DNA of 64,000 bases from Neoroseomonas eburnea (GCF_018129005.1 NZ_JAAEDL010000005.1:1-64000), one strand, 5' to 3'; shown: positions 25,705-35,631, counted from the stretch's first letter. Numbers and translations are program-made. The notes: generated by a model from the letters alone, not told the origin.

Positions 25705-26514
25705 ATGATGATCCGCGGCGCTTTCCTGCTGGCCGCCGCCTTCCTGCCGGCGAGGGCGCTGGCGCAGGCCGAGACCTTCGCAGGGCAGCTTCCGCCGGAG
25801 GCGCTGGCCTCGGCGACCTCGACGGTGCTCATCCTGTTCCTCATCGCGGTGCTGCTGGAATCCGCGCTCGCCGTCCTGTTCAACTGGCGGCCCTTCGTGG
25901 AAACCTTCAACGCGCGCGCGACGCGGCCGCTGCTGGCCTTCGTGGTGGCCTACGTCTTCGTCGCCACCTTCCAGTACGATGCGGTCACGGCGCTGGTGAA
26001 CGCGGTGCGCAGGACGCCGCAGCTTCCGATGCCGCAGATGCTCGGACAGGTGATGACGGCGGCGATCCTCGCCGGCGGCAGTTCGGGCGTGAACACCCTG
26101 CTCGTCTCCCTCGGCTTCCGCGAAGTGCGGACGCCCGCGACCGAGTTGCCGAAGGTGCCCCCCGATCGCGCCTGGGTCGCCATCAGCGTCGAGCAGGAGC
26201 GCACGGCGGGGCAGGTGCTGGTGCTGATCGGCAAGCCCCCCGCGGAGGGCGCGCCGGCGACCGAGGGGCTGGCGCTCGCCGGCGTGATCCCCGGCGGCCC
26301 TCGCGGTTCGGGGGGCGCGCTGCGGCGGTTCTTCCTGCGCGACGTGAACCGCTTCCCGCCCTTCGGCGGCTACCAGGTCCCCTCCGCCGAGCCGTGCCGG
26401 ATCGTTCTCCGCGGACGGGCGAAGAAGGAGGAGGGCGGGGAACCCATCGTCTCGGCGCCGCTCGATTTCGTCCCGGCCAAGGGGGCCATCATCGACCTCG
26501 CCATTCGGCTCTGA
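25705..26514 (+). CDS. Membrane protein of unknown function at the head of the injection-system locus
   Basis: This 269-residue protein has a signal-like hydrophobic N-terminus (about 3-20, ALAQAETF), then two predicted membrane helices (about 34-52 with TSTVLILFLIAVLLESAL, and about 73-90 with PLLAFVVAYVFVATF). A third, weaker hydrophobic stretch is followed by a soluble C-terminal region rich in beta-like segments. I do not recognise a family. It is the first plus-strand gene before the sheath, 308 bp away, so a role in anchoring or release of the particle is possible but only positional. Confidence 0.6.
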   Translation: MMIRGAFLLAAAFLPARALAQAETFAGQLPPEALASATSTVLILFLIAVLLESALAVLFNWRPFVETFNARATRPLLAFVVAYVFVATFQYDAVTALVNAVRRTPQLPMPQMLGQVMTAAILAGGSSGVNTLLVSLGFREVRTPATELPKVPPDRAWVAISVEQERTAGQVLVLIGKPPAEGAPATEGLALAGVIPGGPRGSGGALRRFFLRDVNRFPPFGGYQVPSAEPCRIVLRGRAKKEEGGEPIVSAPLDFVPAKGAIIDLAIRL

Positions 26515-26549
26515 CGCGGGGCCCGGCTGCCTGCCGACGGCACTGCGGT

Positions 26550-26573
26550 ATCGACGTAGTGCTTTCCGTCGAT
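26550..26573. repeat. Inverted repeat in the sheath leader
   Basis: ATCGACG and CGTCGAT are perfect 7-bp arms around a 10-nt spacer, about 60-85 bp upstream of the promoter candidate. It could be an operator or a weak terminator for the preceding membrane-protein gene. Confidence 0.4.
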
Positions 26574-26634
26574 CACACGCATTCGTCATCTTCGTGACAA
26601 GAAACACAAATCACGCGCGCAGTCGCCGATCTTC

Positions 26635-26662
26635 TTGCAACCGACTTTGTGGTTTCGCTAAC
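26635..26662 (+). promoter_or_regulatory. Candidate sigma70-type promoter of the injection-system operon
   Basis: TTGCAA (26635-26640) and GCTAAC (26657-26662) are separated by 16 bp in the only AT-richer patch before the sheath gene. The -10 match is poor, so this is a candidate only. Confidence 0.3.
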
Positions 26663-26822
26663 GTGCCGATCCTGACGAGCCGATCTTCCGGTCGCAGTCA
26701 GAACCCGGCGCCGTGGCGGCAATGCGCTGTTGCCGCCTCCGGTCATCCGGGGTGCCTCGACCGGGCCGCGACCCTTGGACGAAAACCCGCGCGCGAAGCG
26801 CCATCGAGGGGAGGAAGCAGGC

Positions 26823-28832
26823 ATGCCAGTGCGGCCCACCTATCCTGGCGTCTACATCGAGGAAATCCCCTCAGGCATACGCACCATCGTCGGCGTCTCG
26901 ACATCGGTCGGCGCCTTCGTGGACGGCTTTGCCCGCGGGCCGGCCAATGTTCCCGTGCAGGTCTTCGGCATGGCCGACTTCACGCGCGAGTTCGGCGGGC
27001 TGCACCGCGACAGCCCGGGCAGCTACGCGGTCCGCCAGTTCTTCGAGAATGGCGGTTCCGAGGCCTTCATCGTGCGCGTCGTGCGCACCGGCAGCGGGGT
27101 CGCGGCGGAGAACGGCGTCGCCGCCACCATCGTGCTGCAGGACGCCGCCGCGGCCAACCAGCTTCGCGCCACCGCGGGGCGGCGCGTGCGTGGCGTCAGT
27201 GCCGAGGACCACGGCTTCTGGGGCAACAACCTGCATGTCGAGGTCGACTACGACGCCGCCGATCCGACGGCGCAGTTCAACCTCACCTTCACCGAGGTCG
27301 TCGAGGCCGACGGAAGGCGCCAGACGCTGCGCACCGAGACCTACCGCAACCTCACCCTCGCCGAGGGGCTGGCGAACAGCGCGATCGACGTGGTGAACGA
27401 GGGCTCGCGCCTGGTGCAGCTCTCGCGCGATGCGGGCTTCCCGGCGATCGGCACGCCGCCGGCGCGGCCGGCGGCGAACGGGCATCTCTCCGGGCCGCTC
27501 GCGGCGGTCAGCGGCGGCGGGACCTCGCTTGCGCTGACGGTGAACCTGAACGGCCGGCCGGGCGGCCAGGCCACGGCGATCACCGTGGCGAAGGCGGCGG
27601 GCGCGGCCTGGGCGGATGTCCGCGCCGCGCTCGAACTCGCCATCCGCGACGTCGCGCGCACCAGCACCACCGTCGCGCCGGCGGATCGCGGCTACTACGA
27701 CGGTGCGACGGTGCGGCTCATCGGCGCCGGCACGGCAGGCAGCCCCTTCCGCTTCCACATCGTGCCCGGGCGGCAGATGCTCGGCTTCCAGGCCAATACG
27801 CGCTTCGCGTTCAGCGGCGCCAATGCGGCGGCGGCGAATGACGACGGCCTGCGCCTGACGCCCGCCGCCGGCGCGACGATCGCCGATGCGCTCTACCGCC
27901 TCGGAAGCGGCCAGGACGGCACCCTGCCGGTGCCGGATGCCGCGCTGATCGGGGTCGAGGCGAACAAGACCGGCATCTACGCGCTCGAGGATGTCGACAT
28001 GTTCAACATCCTCTGCCTGCCGCGCGCGGCCGATCTCGGCGCCGACCAGATGCGCGCGGCCTACGCCGCCGCGACGACCTACTGCGAGCGCCGCCGCGCC
28101 ATGCTGCTGATCGACGTGGCCGAGAGCGTGCGCGACCTCGACAGCGCGGTGGCCTGGACGACGGCCAACGCGAACCTGCGGCACCGCAATGCGGCGGTGT
28201 ATGTCCCGCGGCCGCGCATCCCCGATCCGCTCAACGGGAACCGGCCGCGCAGCGTCGGCGCCTCCGGCACCATCGCCGGGCTGTGGGCGCGCACCGACGG
28301 GTCGCGCGGCGTGTGGAAGGCGCCGGCGGGCACGGATGCGCGGCTGCGCAACGTCGACAGCCTCACCTACCTGCTGACCGACCTGCAGAACGGCGTGCTC
28401 AATCCGCTCGGCGTGAACGCGCTGCGGGTCTTCCCGATCTACGGCGCGGTGTGCTGGGGCAGCCGCACGCTGGAAGGCGCGGATGCGCTCGCTTCCGACT
28501 ACAAGTACGTGCCGGTGCGCCGCTTCACCCTGTTCCTGGAGGAGAGCCTCTACCGCGGCACGCAATGGGTGGTGTTCGAGCCGAACGACGAACCGCTCTG
28601 GGCGCAGATCCGGCTCAACATCGGCGCCTTCATGCAGTCCCTGTTCCGCCAGGGCGCCTTCCAGGGCACCACGCCGCGCGAGGCATACTTCGTCAAGTGC
28701 GACCGCGAGACGACGACGCAGGACGACATCAACCGCGGCGTCGTCAACATCGTGGTCGGCTTCGCGCCGCTGAAGCCGGCGGAATTCGTCATCCTGCGCA
28801 TCCAGCAGATGGCAGGCCAGATCCAGACCTGA
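26823..28832 (+). CDS. Contractile tail sheath protein
   Basis: This 669-residue phage-tail-sheath-family protein forms the contractile outer sheath. The N-terminus MPVRPTYPGVYIEEIPSG is the family hallmark, followed by VSTSVGAFVDGFARGPANVP, FGGLHRDS, and AVRQFFENGGSEAFIVRV. The C-terminal part contains the conserved sheath core (ALRVFPIYGAVCWGSRTL, YKYVPVRRFTLFLEESL, WVVFEPNDEPLW, AYFVKCDRETTTQDDINRG). A variable insert (about 190-370) probably faces outward. There is a single sheath gene, unlike Afp and PVC particles, which have three. It begins the tight plus-strand operon. Confidence 0.96.
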   Translation: MPVRPTYPGVYIEEIPSGIRTIVGVSTSVGAFVDGFARGPANVPVQVFGMADFTREFGGLHRDSPGSYAVRQFFENGGSEAFIVRVVRTGSGVAAENGVAATIVLQDAAAANQLRATAGRRVRGVSAEDHGFWGNNLHVEVDYDAADPTAQFNLTFTEVVEADGRRQTLRTETYRNLTLAEGLANSAIDVVNEGSRLVQLSRDAGFPAIGTPPARPAANGHLSGPLAAVSGGGTSLALTVNLNGRPGGQATAITVAKAAGAAWADVRAALELAIRDVARTSTTVAPADRGYYDGATVRLIGAGTAGSPFRFHIVPGRQMLGFQANTRFAFSGANAAAANDDGLRLTPAAGATIADALYRLGSGQDGTLPVPDAALIGVEANKTGIYALEDVDMFNILCLPRAADLGADQMRAAYAAATTYCERRRAMLLIDVAESVRDLDSAVAWTTANANLRHRNAAVYVPRPRIPDPLNGNRPRSVGASGTIAGLWARTDGSRGVWKAPAGTDARLRNVDSLTYLLTDLQNGVLNPLGVNALRVFPIYGAVCWGSRTLEGADALASDYKYVPVRRFTLFLEESLYRGTQWVVFEPNDEPLWAQIRLNIGAFMQSLFRQGAFQGTTPREAYFVKCDRETTTQDDINRGVVNIVVGFAPLKPAEFVILRIQQMAGQIQT

Positions 28833-28872
28833 CGCGCCGGGCGCGCGATCCACCATCCCGGAGGGGAAGGCC

Positions 28873-29394
28873 ATGGCCCAGTTCACCGTCAACGCCCAGC
28901 GCTTCGATCCCTACAAGAACTTCAAGTTCCGGGTGCGCTGGGACGGCCGCTACGTCGCCGGCGTGTCCAAGGTGGGCGCGCTCAAGCGATCGATCGAGAT
29001 CGTCGAGCATCGCGAGGGCGGCGATCCCTCGCTCACCCGCAAGTCGCCCGGCCGCGCCAAGTACGAGCCCGTGACGCTCGAACGCGGCGTGACGCACGAC
29101 ACCGAATTCGAGGCCTGGGCCAACAAGGTGTGGAATTTCGGCTCGGGCCTCGGCGCCGAGGTTTCGCTCAAGGATTTCCGCAAGGACATCATCATCGAGC
29201 TGATGAACGAGGCCGGGCAGATCGCGCTCGCCTACAAGGTCTATCGCTGCTGGGTGAGCGAGTTCCAGGCGCTGCCGGATCTCGACGCCAATGCGAACGC
29301 GGTCGCGATCCAGATGATCAAGCTCGAGAACGAGGGCTGGGAGCGCGACTACGACGTGGCCGAGCCGTCCGAGCCCTCCTTCAACGAGCCCTGA
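28873..29394 (+). CDS. Tail tube protein
   Basis: This 173-residue protein matches the conserved phage-tail-region family of inner tube proteins found directly after the sheath in contractile injection systems. It contains FKFRVRWDGRYVAGVSKVGAL, then KYEPVTLERGVTHDTEFEAW and LMNEAGQIALAYKVYRCWVS. The protein would stack as hexamers inside the sheath. It is the only tube gene in the window. A GGAGGGG ribosome-binding site precedes ATG 28873. Confidence 0.94.
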   Translation: MAQFTVNAQRFDPYKNFKFRVRWDGRYVAGVSKVGALKRSIEIVEHREGGDPSLTRKSPGRAKYEPVTLERGVTHDTEFEAWANKVWNFGSGLGAEVSLKDFRKDIIIELMNEAGQIALAYKVYRCWVSEFQALPDLDANANAVAIQMIKLENEGWERDYDVAEPSEPSFNEP

Positions 29395-29405
29395 GCGGGG
29401 CGGCC

Positions 29406-30218
29406 ATGGCCGCGACACATGACATCCTGCTGCTCCACGGCCTGGCCGCGGAGGCGACGCCGCGCCGCCGGGCGCGGCTGCGCAGCATGACCGGCGCGGA
29501 GGAGGAGGGCTGCGTCGCCGCCGCGGAGCAGGGGCTGCCGGTGCGTGTGGCGCTGTCCCGGCTGATCGCCGGATGTGTCGAACGCCTCGGCGACGCCCCG
29601 ATCGCGGAGGAGGATGCCGAGGCGCTGTCGATCGGCGACCGGGAGACGCTGGCGCTCGCGATCCGCGCCGCCTCCTTCGCGGGGCCGATGCGCGCGCGGC
29701 TGGCCTGCACGGCCTGCGGCGAAGCGCTCGACCTCGCGCTCGGTCCGCGGGAGCTGCTCGCGCCCGCGACGCCGGCCGCGCCGCGGCTGGAACTGGGTGG
29801 GGTGCGGCTGGCCTTTCGCCCGGTGACGGCACGGGACCAGGCGGCCGTCGCGGATCTGGCCGGCGAGGAAGCGGCGGGCGCCGCGATGCTCTCCCGCTGC
29901 GTGACGATTGAGGATGACGGCGACATCACGGCCTTGCCGCGGCCGGCGCAGGAGGCGACCGCGGCGCATCTCCTCGCCCTCGATCCGATGGCCGAGACCC
30001 TGCTCTCCTGCGTATGCCCGGCCTGCGGCGCGGTGGTGGAGGGCAGCCTCGACGCCGGCGCCTTCCTGGTGGAGGAGATCGCGCGCCGCGGTCCGGCGCT
30101 GGCGCGGGAAGTGCTGCTCATCGCGCGGGCGACGGGCTGGGGCGAGCAGGCGATCCTCGCCATGCCGCGGCAGCGGCGCCTGCGCTACGCCGCGCTGCTG
30201 GGGGGAGAGGCGCCATGA
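29406..30218 (+). CDS. Phage-baseplate-type zinc-ribbon protein (T4 hub-chaperone-like position)
   Basis: This 270-residue protein has two CxxC pairs, CTACGE near residue 101 and CVCPACGAV near residue 202, suggesting one zinc ribbon split by a helical insert. The pattern and the position after the tube gene match the T4-type baseplate hub assembly proteins annotated in other injection-system loci. A role in loading tube or hub subunits is inferred. The start is ATG 29406, 11 bp after the tube stop; the stop overlaps the next ATG (ATGA). Confidence 0.65.
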   Translation: MAATHDILLLHGLAAEATPRRRARLRSMTGAEEEGCVAAAEQGLPVRVALSRLIAGCVERLGDAPIAEEDAEALSIGDRETLALAIRAASFAGPMRARLACTACGEALDLALGPRELLAPATPAAPRLELGGVRLAFRPVTARDQAAVADLAGEEAAGAAMLSRCVTIEDDGDITALPRPAQEATAAHLLALDPMAETLLSCVCPACGAVVEGSLDAGAFLVEEIARRGPALAREVLLIARATGWGEQAILAMPRQRRLRYAALLGGEAP

Positions 30219-31006
30219 GCCTGGCGCGCCTTGCCCGGCTGGCCTGGCGCGGCGCGCAGCCGGTGGCACGCGGCGAAGCACTGCACCCCAGCTTCGATCC
30301 GGTCGCCGCGCTGGATGCCGCGCAGCCCATGCCGCCGCAGTCTGCTCCTGCCGAGCGCCGCTCGGCGGTGCCCCTGGCGGTACCGCGCGCGCCGGGGCTG
30401 CCGGTGCACGAGGCCGCGTCGCAGCCGCGTCCCGCCCTGCCGATCGCTTCGCACGCGATTCCGGCCGATGGCCGGCAAGGTCCCGTCGCGGCCCCGTCGG
30501 CGGCCGTGGCGGCGATGCCCATCCCGGGTCCGCCAATGGTGCCGGTGGCGCCGGCGACTGATGCTGCGGTGACGCCGCCGGAGGCATCGCCGGTCGCGAG
30601 CCCCGGCGCCGTGCCAGGGCCGGGCGTCGCTCCGCTGCGGACGGCCATCGCGCCGCCGGTCGTGGCCGCACATGGTGCGGTTGCCGCAGCATCGCCGCCG
30701 CCGGACCAGGCCGGTCGGCGACCCGCGGAGGTCGCGGCCGCCGCGGCGCCGCCCGGCGCTCCGCGGCTTCCTGCGCGGGTGGTGCCGGCTCCCGCGTCCG
30801 TGCCGCCTCCTTCCGCTGCTCCCTCGGCGGCGCAGGAAGCAACCGCGCCAGACATCCATATCGACCGCATCGAGGTGGTCATGGCGCCGCCGGCGCCGCG
30901 CCCGCCACGTCCCGCACCTGCACCGACGCCACAGGCGGCGCCGCCGGATCGTGGCTTCGCCCGCTACGCCGCCATGCGCAGCGCGCGCGACCGCGGGGGC
31001 TGGTAG
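30215..31006 (+). CDS. Proline/alanine-rich low-complexity protein
   Basis: This 263-residue protein is mainly Pro, Ala and Val from about 40 to 245. It has a short ordered N-terminus (MSLARLARLAWRGAQPVARG) and an ordered segment, DIHIDRIEVVMAPP, near residue 216. The last 20 residues are basic (FARYAAMRSARDRGGW). It looks like an extended linker or scaffold rather than an enzyme. It lies in the operon between the zinc-ribbon and cap-like genes, where a structural role is likely. The coding frame is supported by the ATGA overlap with the upstream gene and the 2-bp gap to the next. Confidence 0.6.
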   Translation: MSLARLARLAWRGAQPVARGEALHPSFDPVAALDAAQPMPPQSAPAERRSAVPLAVPRAPGLPVHEAASQPRPALPIASHAIPADGRQGPVAAPSAAVAAMPIPGPPMVPVAPATDAAVTPPEASPVASPGAVPGPGVAPLRTAIAPPVVAAHGAVAAASPPPDQAGRRPAEVAAAAAPPGAPRLPARVVPAPASVPPPSAAPSAAQEATAPDIHIDRIEVVMAPPAPRPPRPAPAPTPQAAPPDRGFARYAAMRSARDRGGW

Positions 31007-31008
31007 CG

Positions 31009-32283
31009 ATGTCGGGGCACCTGGCCATCGCCGGCGCCTCCCGCACGCTCCGCACCCTGCTGCGCGACCGCATGACGCGCGCGGCGGACATCTCGCTCGC
31101 GCCGCCGGACGTCACGCCGAGCGGATCCAACGGGCTGCGGGTGAATCTCTACCTGCTGCATCTTGCGCCGAGCCCGCATCTGGCGAACCTGCCGCCGCGG
31201 CCGGATGCGCAGGGCCGTGTGCCGTTCCGGCCGCCACTCGGGCTTGACCTGACCTATCTGCTCACCACCCACGCGCAGGACGAACAGGATCCGGCGGCGG
31301 AGATCGACGCGCAGGCCGCACTCGCCGATGCGCTCGCGGTGCTGCACGAGAATGCGGTGATCACCACCGGGCTGCGGGTGCGCGGCGCCGCCGTGCCGGA
31401 CGCGCCGCAGGGCACGCCGGTGATGGATGCCGCGCTGCTGGCGCAGACGGAGCGGCTGACGCTCACGCTGCGCCATGCCGAGCTGTCGGAGTTGACGCAG
31501 ATCTGGTCGGCGCTGAACACCTCGCCATTGCGGCGCGGCGTGCTGCTCGGCGTCTCGGTGGTGGAGATCGCGGCGCGCGTCACGCGGCCGGTGCCGCAGC
31601 CGGTGCAGGAACGGCGCATCTATCTCCAGCCCTTCCGTCCGCCGCTCATCCTCGATGCCTGGCGCACCGGCGCGACGGGCGAGCGGCGCGTGCGCATCGG
31701 CGACACGGTGACGATCGAAGGCGAGAACCTCCGCGCGCCGCGCACGCTGGTGCAGTTCGGCACGCTGCCGCCGGTGGAGGTGACGCCCGATCCGACGGGG
31801 CGCATCATCACCCCGGCGATCCCCGACGATGCGGCGTTGCAGCCCGGGGCGCTGGGCGTGCGGGTGATCGCCGAGCGCGAGCCGGCGGGCGTCGGCGGCG
31901 GAGCGGCGCCGGATCGCGGACAGCCGGTCGCCGGCATGCCGGTGCCGCCGCAGCCGCAGCATCTCTCGGACACCGCGACGCTGCTGCTGCTGCCGCGGGT
32001 GACGGGCGCGAGCATCGTCGCTGCCGGTGGCGGGCTCGCCCAGCGCCTGCGCATCACCGGGGAGCGGCTGCTGGTGCCGCGCGCGGCGACGCTGGTCTTC
32101 GTCGGCGAGCGCGTAGCCGCTGTTGCCGTGCCGCCACCACCGAACACCACCGCCGCGCCAACGCCGACGGCGGTGGAGGTGAGGCTCGCGGAGCTGGCAG
32201 CGACACCGGCGGAACTTGCCGGCCTGCCGGTGCGGGTGCGCGTCAACGGTGCCGAGAGCGCCGATGCGGTGAACCTGCCATGA
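31009..32283 (+). CDS. DUF4255 (Pvc16-like) tail terminator/cap protein
   Basis: This 424-residue protein has an N-terminal DUF4255/Pvc16 domain (about 1-195). Segments include IAGASRTLRTLLRDRM, NGLRVNLYLLHLAPSPHL and DLTYLLTTHAQDEQDP. In PVC and Afp particles this protein caps the sheath-tube end. The C-terminal 220 residues contain two Ig/IPT-like beta repeats (RVRIGDTVTIEGENLRAP and RLRITGERLLVPRAATLVF), an extension not needed for capping. It is followed by the ATPase gene with a 4-bp overlap, the usual Pvc16-Pvc15 pairing in reverse order. Confidence 0.85.
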   Translation: MSGHLAIAGASRTLRTLLRDRMTRAADISLAPPDVTPSGSNGLRVNLYLLHLAPSPHLANLPPRPDAQGRVPFRPPLGLDLTYLLTTHAQDEQDPAAEIDAQAALADALAVLHENAVITTGLRVRGAAVPDAPQGTPVMDAALLAQTERLTLTLRHAELSELTQIWSALNTSPLRRGVLLGVSVVEIAARVTRPVPQPVQERRIYLQPFRPPLILDAWRTGATGERRVRIGDTVTIEGENLRAPRTLVQFGTLPPVEVTPDPTGRIITPAIPDDAALQPGALGVRVIAEREPAGVGGGAAPDRGQPVAGMPVPPQPQHLSDTATLLLLPRVTGASIVAAGGGLAQRLRITGERLLVPRAATLVFVGERVAAVAVPPPPNTTAAPTPTAVEVRLAELAATPAELAGLPVRVRVNGAESADAVNLP

Positions 32284-34169
32284 ACGCGCCGCTGCCCGAT
32301 GCGAACCAGGCCTGGCGCCACGGCAACGACCGCCACGTGGCGGCGATCGTCGCGGCGTGGCGGCTGCGCCTCGCGGCGCATCTCGCACCGGAGGAGACGC
32401 CGGGCTTCGCCGCCGACATCGCGGCACAGGCAGCGGAACGCGAGGCGGCGGAGCAGGTGCTCGCCGAAGCCGGCCGCGTGCCCGCCTTCGCCGCCGTCGC
32501 CGAGCGCTGCGGACTGGACGGCTTCGAAGCGGAGGTCCTCGGGCTCTGCCTCGCCGCCGAGCTGGATGCGGACTGCGCCGCGCTGCTGCGCCGCGCGGCG
32601 GCCGCCGGCGGCTTCCCAACGCCGGGGCTGGCGGCCGCGTTGTGCGGGCCAGGGGCGCCGTCGCGCATGCTCGCCTTCGCGCCGACCGCACCGCTGGTCG
32701 GCTTGCGGCTGCTCGAGGTCGAGGCGCAGGCGCCGCTCGCCGCCGCGGCGCTGCGCCTGGCGCCGCGGGTGCGCGACTTCCTGCTCGGCCTCGATCGGCT
32801 CGATGCGGCGGCGGAGTTCCTCAAGCCGATGCCGGCGATCGAACTGCCGCACGCGCTTGCGGATCTGGCGGGGAGGGCCGCCGCGGCATTGGCCGGCGGG
32901 GCACGCATGGTCGGGCTGGTCGGGCCGGTGTCGGCCGGGGGTGCAGCGATCGGCGCGGCGGCGATCCGTGCCGCCGGGCTGACGCCGCTGCGGATCGAGG
33001 GCGGTGCCGCGCCCGCCGATGCCGACGCCGCGATCCGGCTGGCGGCGCGGGAAGCGGCTCTGTCCTGCCTCGGCTTCGTCGTGGAGCAGCGCGGCGCCGA
33101 GGACCCGCTGTTGCGCCGTCCACCTGCGCCGATGGTGGTGCTGGCGCGCGACGCGGCGGCGCTGCCCGTCGGCATGCCTGTCTTCCCGGTCACGGCGCCG
33201 AGCCTCGCCGCGCGCGCGGCGCTGTGGCGCGCGGCGGCGCCGGGCCTGCCGGCGGTCGATGCCAGGCGGCTCGCCCGGCAGTTCGACCTGCCGCCCGAGG
33301 CCATCGCCCGCGCCGCCGCGGCAGGGCCGACGGCGATCTGGTCACGGGCGCGGGAAGCGGCGGCGCCGGTGCTGGCCGAACTCGGCGAGCGCATCCTGCC
33401 GAGGGCCGGCTGGATGGACCTGGTCCTGCCGGAGGAAGCCATCGCAGCCCTGCGCGAGATCGTCGCGGCGGCGGAGACGCGCGAGAAGGTCGAGGACCGC
33501 TGGGGGCTCGCCTCGAATTCCGCGCGCGGACGCGGGCTGGCCGTGCTGCTTTCGGGGCCGTCCGGCACCGGCAAGACGCTGGCGGCCGAGGTGCTCGCCG
33601 GCGCCTTGGGACTGGAGCTGTTCCGCGTCGACCTCGCCGGGCTGGTGTCCAAGTGGATCGGCGAAACCGAGAAGAACCTCGCGCGCGTCTTCGACGCCGC
33701 CGCCGCGGGCGGCGCGGTGCTGTTCTTCGACGAGGCCGATGCGCTGTTCGGCAAGCGCAGCGAGGTGAAGGACAGCCACGACCGCTACGCCAATGTCGAG
33801 GTCGCCTACCTGCTGCAGCGGATGGAGCAGCATCGCGGCGTCTCCATCCTCGCGACCAATCTGCGCGGCAATCTCGACCAGGCCTTCCTGCGCCGGCTGC
33901 GCTTCGCGGTGGACTTTCCCTATCCGGACGAGGCGGCGCGGCGCGCCATCTGGGCGCTGCATCTGCCGAAGCGCGCGCCGCGCGGGGCCGATCTCGACCT
34001 CGACGCGCTGGCGCGGCTCGACCTGCCGGGCGGGGCGATCCGCAACGTGGTGCTGAACGGCGCGGCGCTGGCCGCAGCCGCCGGGACCGCGATCGGCATG
34101 GAGCATCTGGCCGCGGCCGCGCGGCGCGAATTCGCGAAGCTCGGGCGCCTTGCGGGAGGCTTGCGATGA
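32280..34169 (+). CDS. AAA+ ATPase (Pvc15-like)
   Basis: This 629-residue protein has a helical N-terminal region of about 390 residues and a single AAA+ module. It contains Walker [16 protein letters not shown] (near 423-437), Walker [13 protein letters not shown] (near 480-491) and a sensor/arginine-finger region, [20 protein letters not shown]. This is the ATPase of extracellular contractile injection systems (Pvc15/Afp15), needed for particle assembly or cargo loading. It is distinct from the T6SS ClpV, which has two AAA modules. It shares 4-bp overlaps with both neighbours. Confidence 0.93.
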   Translation: MNAPLPDANQAWRHGNDRHVAAIVAAWRLRLAAHLAPEETPGFAADIAAQAAEREAAEQVLAEAGRVPAFAAVAERCGLDGFEAEVLGLCLAAELDADCAALLRRAAAAGGFPTPGLAAALCGPGAPSRMLAFAPTAPLVGLRLLEVEAQAPLAAAALRLAPRVRDFLLGLDRLDAAAEFLKPMPAIELPHALADLAGRAAAALAGGARMVGLVGPVSAGGAAIGAAAIRAAGLTPLRIEGGAAPADADAAIRLAAREAALSCLGFVVEQRGAEDPLLRRPPAPMVVLARDAAALPVGMPVFPVTAPSLAARAALWRAAAPGLPAVDARRLARQFDLPPEAIARAAAAGPTAIWSRAREAAAPVLAELGERILPRAGWMDLVLPEEAIAALREIVAAAETREKVEDRWGLASNSARGRGLAVLLSGPSGTGKTLAAEVLAGALGLELFRVDLAGLVSKWIGETEKNLARVFDAAAAGGAVLFFDEADALFGKRSEVKDSHDRYANVEVAYLLQRMEQHRGVSILATNLRGNLDQAFLRRLRFAVDFPYPDEAARRAIWALHLPKRAPRGADLDLDALARLDLPGGAIRNVVLNGAALAAAAGTAIGMEHLAAAARREFAKLGRLAGGLR

Positions 34170-34384
34170 CCCGGCGCGTGACCATCGGGACGCTGCGCAT
34201 TACCGGGCTCGCCGGCGCCGCGCCGACGCGCGCCGAGGTGGAGGCGGCGGTGCGTCGCGCGCTGGCGCAGCGCGTGCCGGAGCAGGCGCGGCCCGGTGCG
34301 TGGCGCGTCGCGCAACCTGCCGGCGCGACGCTCGACCAGGCGGCGGGCGCGGCCGCCCAGGCGGCCTTCGGAGAACGGCGATGA
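34166..34384 (+). CDS. Small protein of unknown function between ATPase and effector genes
   Basis: This 72-residue protein starts [17 protein letters not shown] with a short beta-like segment. A helix ([16 protein letters not shown]) and a C-terminal Ala-rich helix follow. It overlaps the ATPase stop and the next start by four bases each (ATGA in both cases), which is good evidence that it is translated. No family is recognised. Small genes just before DUF4157 proteins may be chaperones or adaptors for loading, which is conjecture here. Confidence 0.65.
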   Translation: MTRRVTIGTLRITGLAGAAPTRAEVEAAVRRALAQRVPEQARPGAWRVAQPAGATLDQAAGAAAQAAFGERR

Positions 34385-35631
34385 GGGCGAGCGACAGCCA
34401 CGTGCTCGCCGCGCCGCCGCAGGCCGCGCCGCCCGCCTTCCGCATCGGCGCGCCGGACGATGTCGCGGAGCACGAGGCGGACGCCATGGCGGATCGCGCG
34501 CTGTCCGGCGTGCTGCGCCGGCGATGCGCCCGCGGTGGGCATGAGGATGCGCGGCTGCGGCGATCCGGCGCGGCCGCCGTTTCGGCAGAGGCGCCGCGCG
34601 CCGTCGGGCGTGCCCTGCAGGGCCCCGGCAGGGGACTTGAAGCGGCAGATCGCGGCTTCTTCGGCACGCGCATGGGTGCGGCCTTCGACCGGGTCCGCGT
34701 GCATGCCGGGCCGGAGGCCGACCAGGCTGCGCGCAGCGTCGGGGCGCGGGCCTTCGCGCTCGGGCACCATCTGGTCTTCGCGCAGGGCGAGTACCGGCCG
34801 CGCGACCCCGGCGGACGGCGCCTGCTCGCGCATGAGCTCGCCCACACCCTGCAGTCCGGCATGGTCCTGCGGCGCGAGGACGGGCCGGAGACCGGGACGA
34901 AGAAGGAGAAGAAGGACGGCGACGTGCTCACCGAGGGGCTGAAGATCGTCGCCGAGCAGGCGGCGAAGAAGGAGGAGGTCAAGAAGAAGGTCATCGAGCC
35001 GCTCGAGAAGGAGGCGAAGAGCCGCTGGGAGGAGCTCGGCACCGGCGGCAAAGCCGGCGTCATCGGCTTCGGCGCGGCGGGCTGGGGCATCGGCATCGGC
35101 ACGCTGCTCAGCACCGAGAAGGGGCGGCAGACGCTGTCCGGATTCAACCTCCTCGCGCCCACGGCGCTGGTGCCTGGCTGGCCGGTCACGAGCTTCAGCT
35201 TCAAGCCGCCGGAGGGCGGAACCGGCCCCTATTCCTTCAAGCTCGAGTTCGACGGCACGCGGCTGCTCGATGCGCTGCGGCCGGAGGGATCCAAGGCGCC
35301 GATCGCGAGCCTGTCCTTCGATGCCGCCTGGACGGTCGATCCATCGAACGACCAATGGGTGGCGAAGACGCTGAAGGCCAAGATCGGCATCGTGCCCGGC
35401 ATCACGCTGACGGGCGGGCTGACCGAGGGCCCCTTCCTGACCGCGCCCTTCCCGGTGCGGACGGACGAGGGCGACTGGATCACGCCGATGCGCTCGCTGC
35501 CGGCGCCGGAGGGGGAGAAGGACAAGCGCCCGAACATCGGCGGCATGCTGACCATCGACTTCGTCAAGGCCCCGATCCTGCCCCGCAGGGTGCGGGAGTT
35601 CCTTGGCGGCGCACCGGAGCGCAAGCCATGA
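34381..35631 (+). CDS. DUF4157 (eCIS core domain) putative effector 1
   Basis: This 416-residue protein has the DUF4157 domain (about 20-160): [54 protein letters not shown] and the zincin-like AHELAH at 150-155. DUF4157 marks proteins carried by extracellular injection systems. After it come a Lys/Glu-rich charged helix (170-215) and a Gly-rich hydrophobic stretch (225-244, [18 protein letters not shown]). A beta-rich C-terminal domain of unknown type follows. The hydrophobic stretch could insert into a target membrane; this is inference. It is the first of three tandem paralogues. Confidence 0.85.
   Translation: MRASDSHVLAAPPQAAPPAFRIGAPDDVAEHEADAMADRALSGVLRRRCARGGHEDARLRRSGAAAVSAEAPRAVGRALQGPGRGLEAADRGFFGTRMGAAFDRVRVHAGPEADQAARSVGARAFALGHHLVFAQGEYRPRDPGGRRLLAHELAHTLQSGMVLRREDGPETGTKKEKKDGDVLTEGLKIVAEQAAKKEEVKKKVIEPLEKEAKSRWEELGTGGKAGVIGFGAAGWGIGIGTLLSTEKGRQTLSGFNLLAPTALVPGWPVTSFSFKPPEGGTGPYSFKLEFDGTRLLDALRPEGSKAPIASLSFDAAWTVDPSNDQWVAKTLKAKIGIVPGITLTGGLTEGPFLTAPFPVRTDEGDWITPMRSLPAPEGEKDKRPNIGGMLTIDFVKAPILPRRVREFLGGAPERKP

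Larger units (their letters stand above)
26515..26822 (+). other. 308-bp intergenic leader of the injection-system operon
   Basis: No convincing coding frame is seen. The stretch is less GC-rich than its surroundings, with an inverted repeat at 26550-26573 and a promoter candidate at 26635-26662. It ends in GAGGGGAGGAAGC, a strong ribosome-binding region for the sheath gene. Confidence 0.6.
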
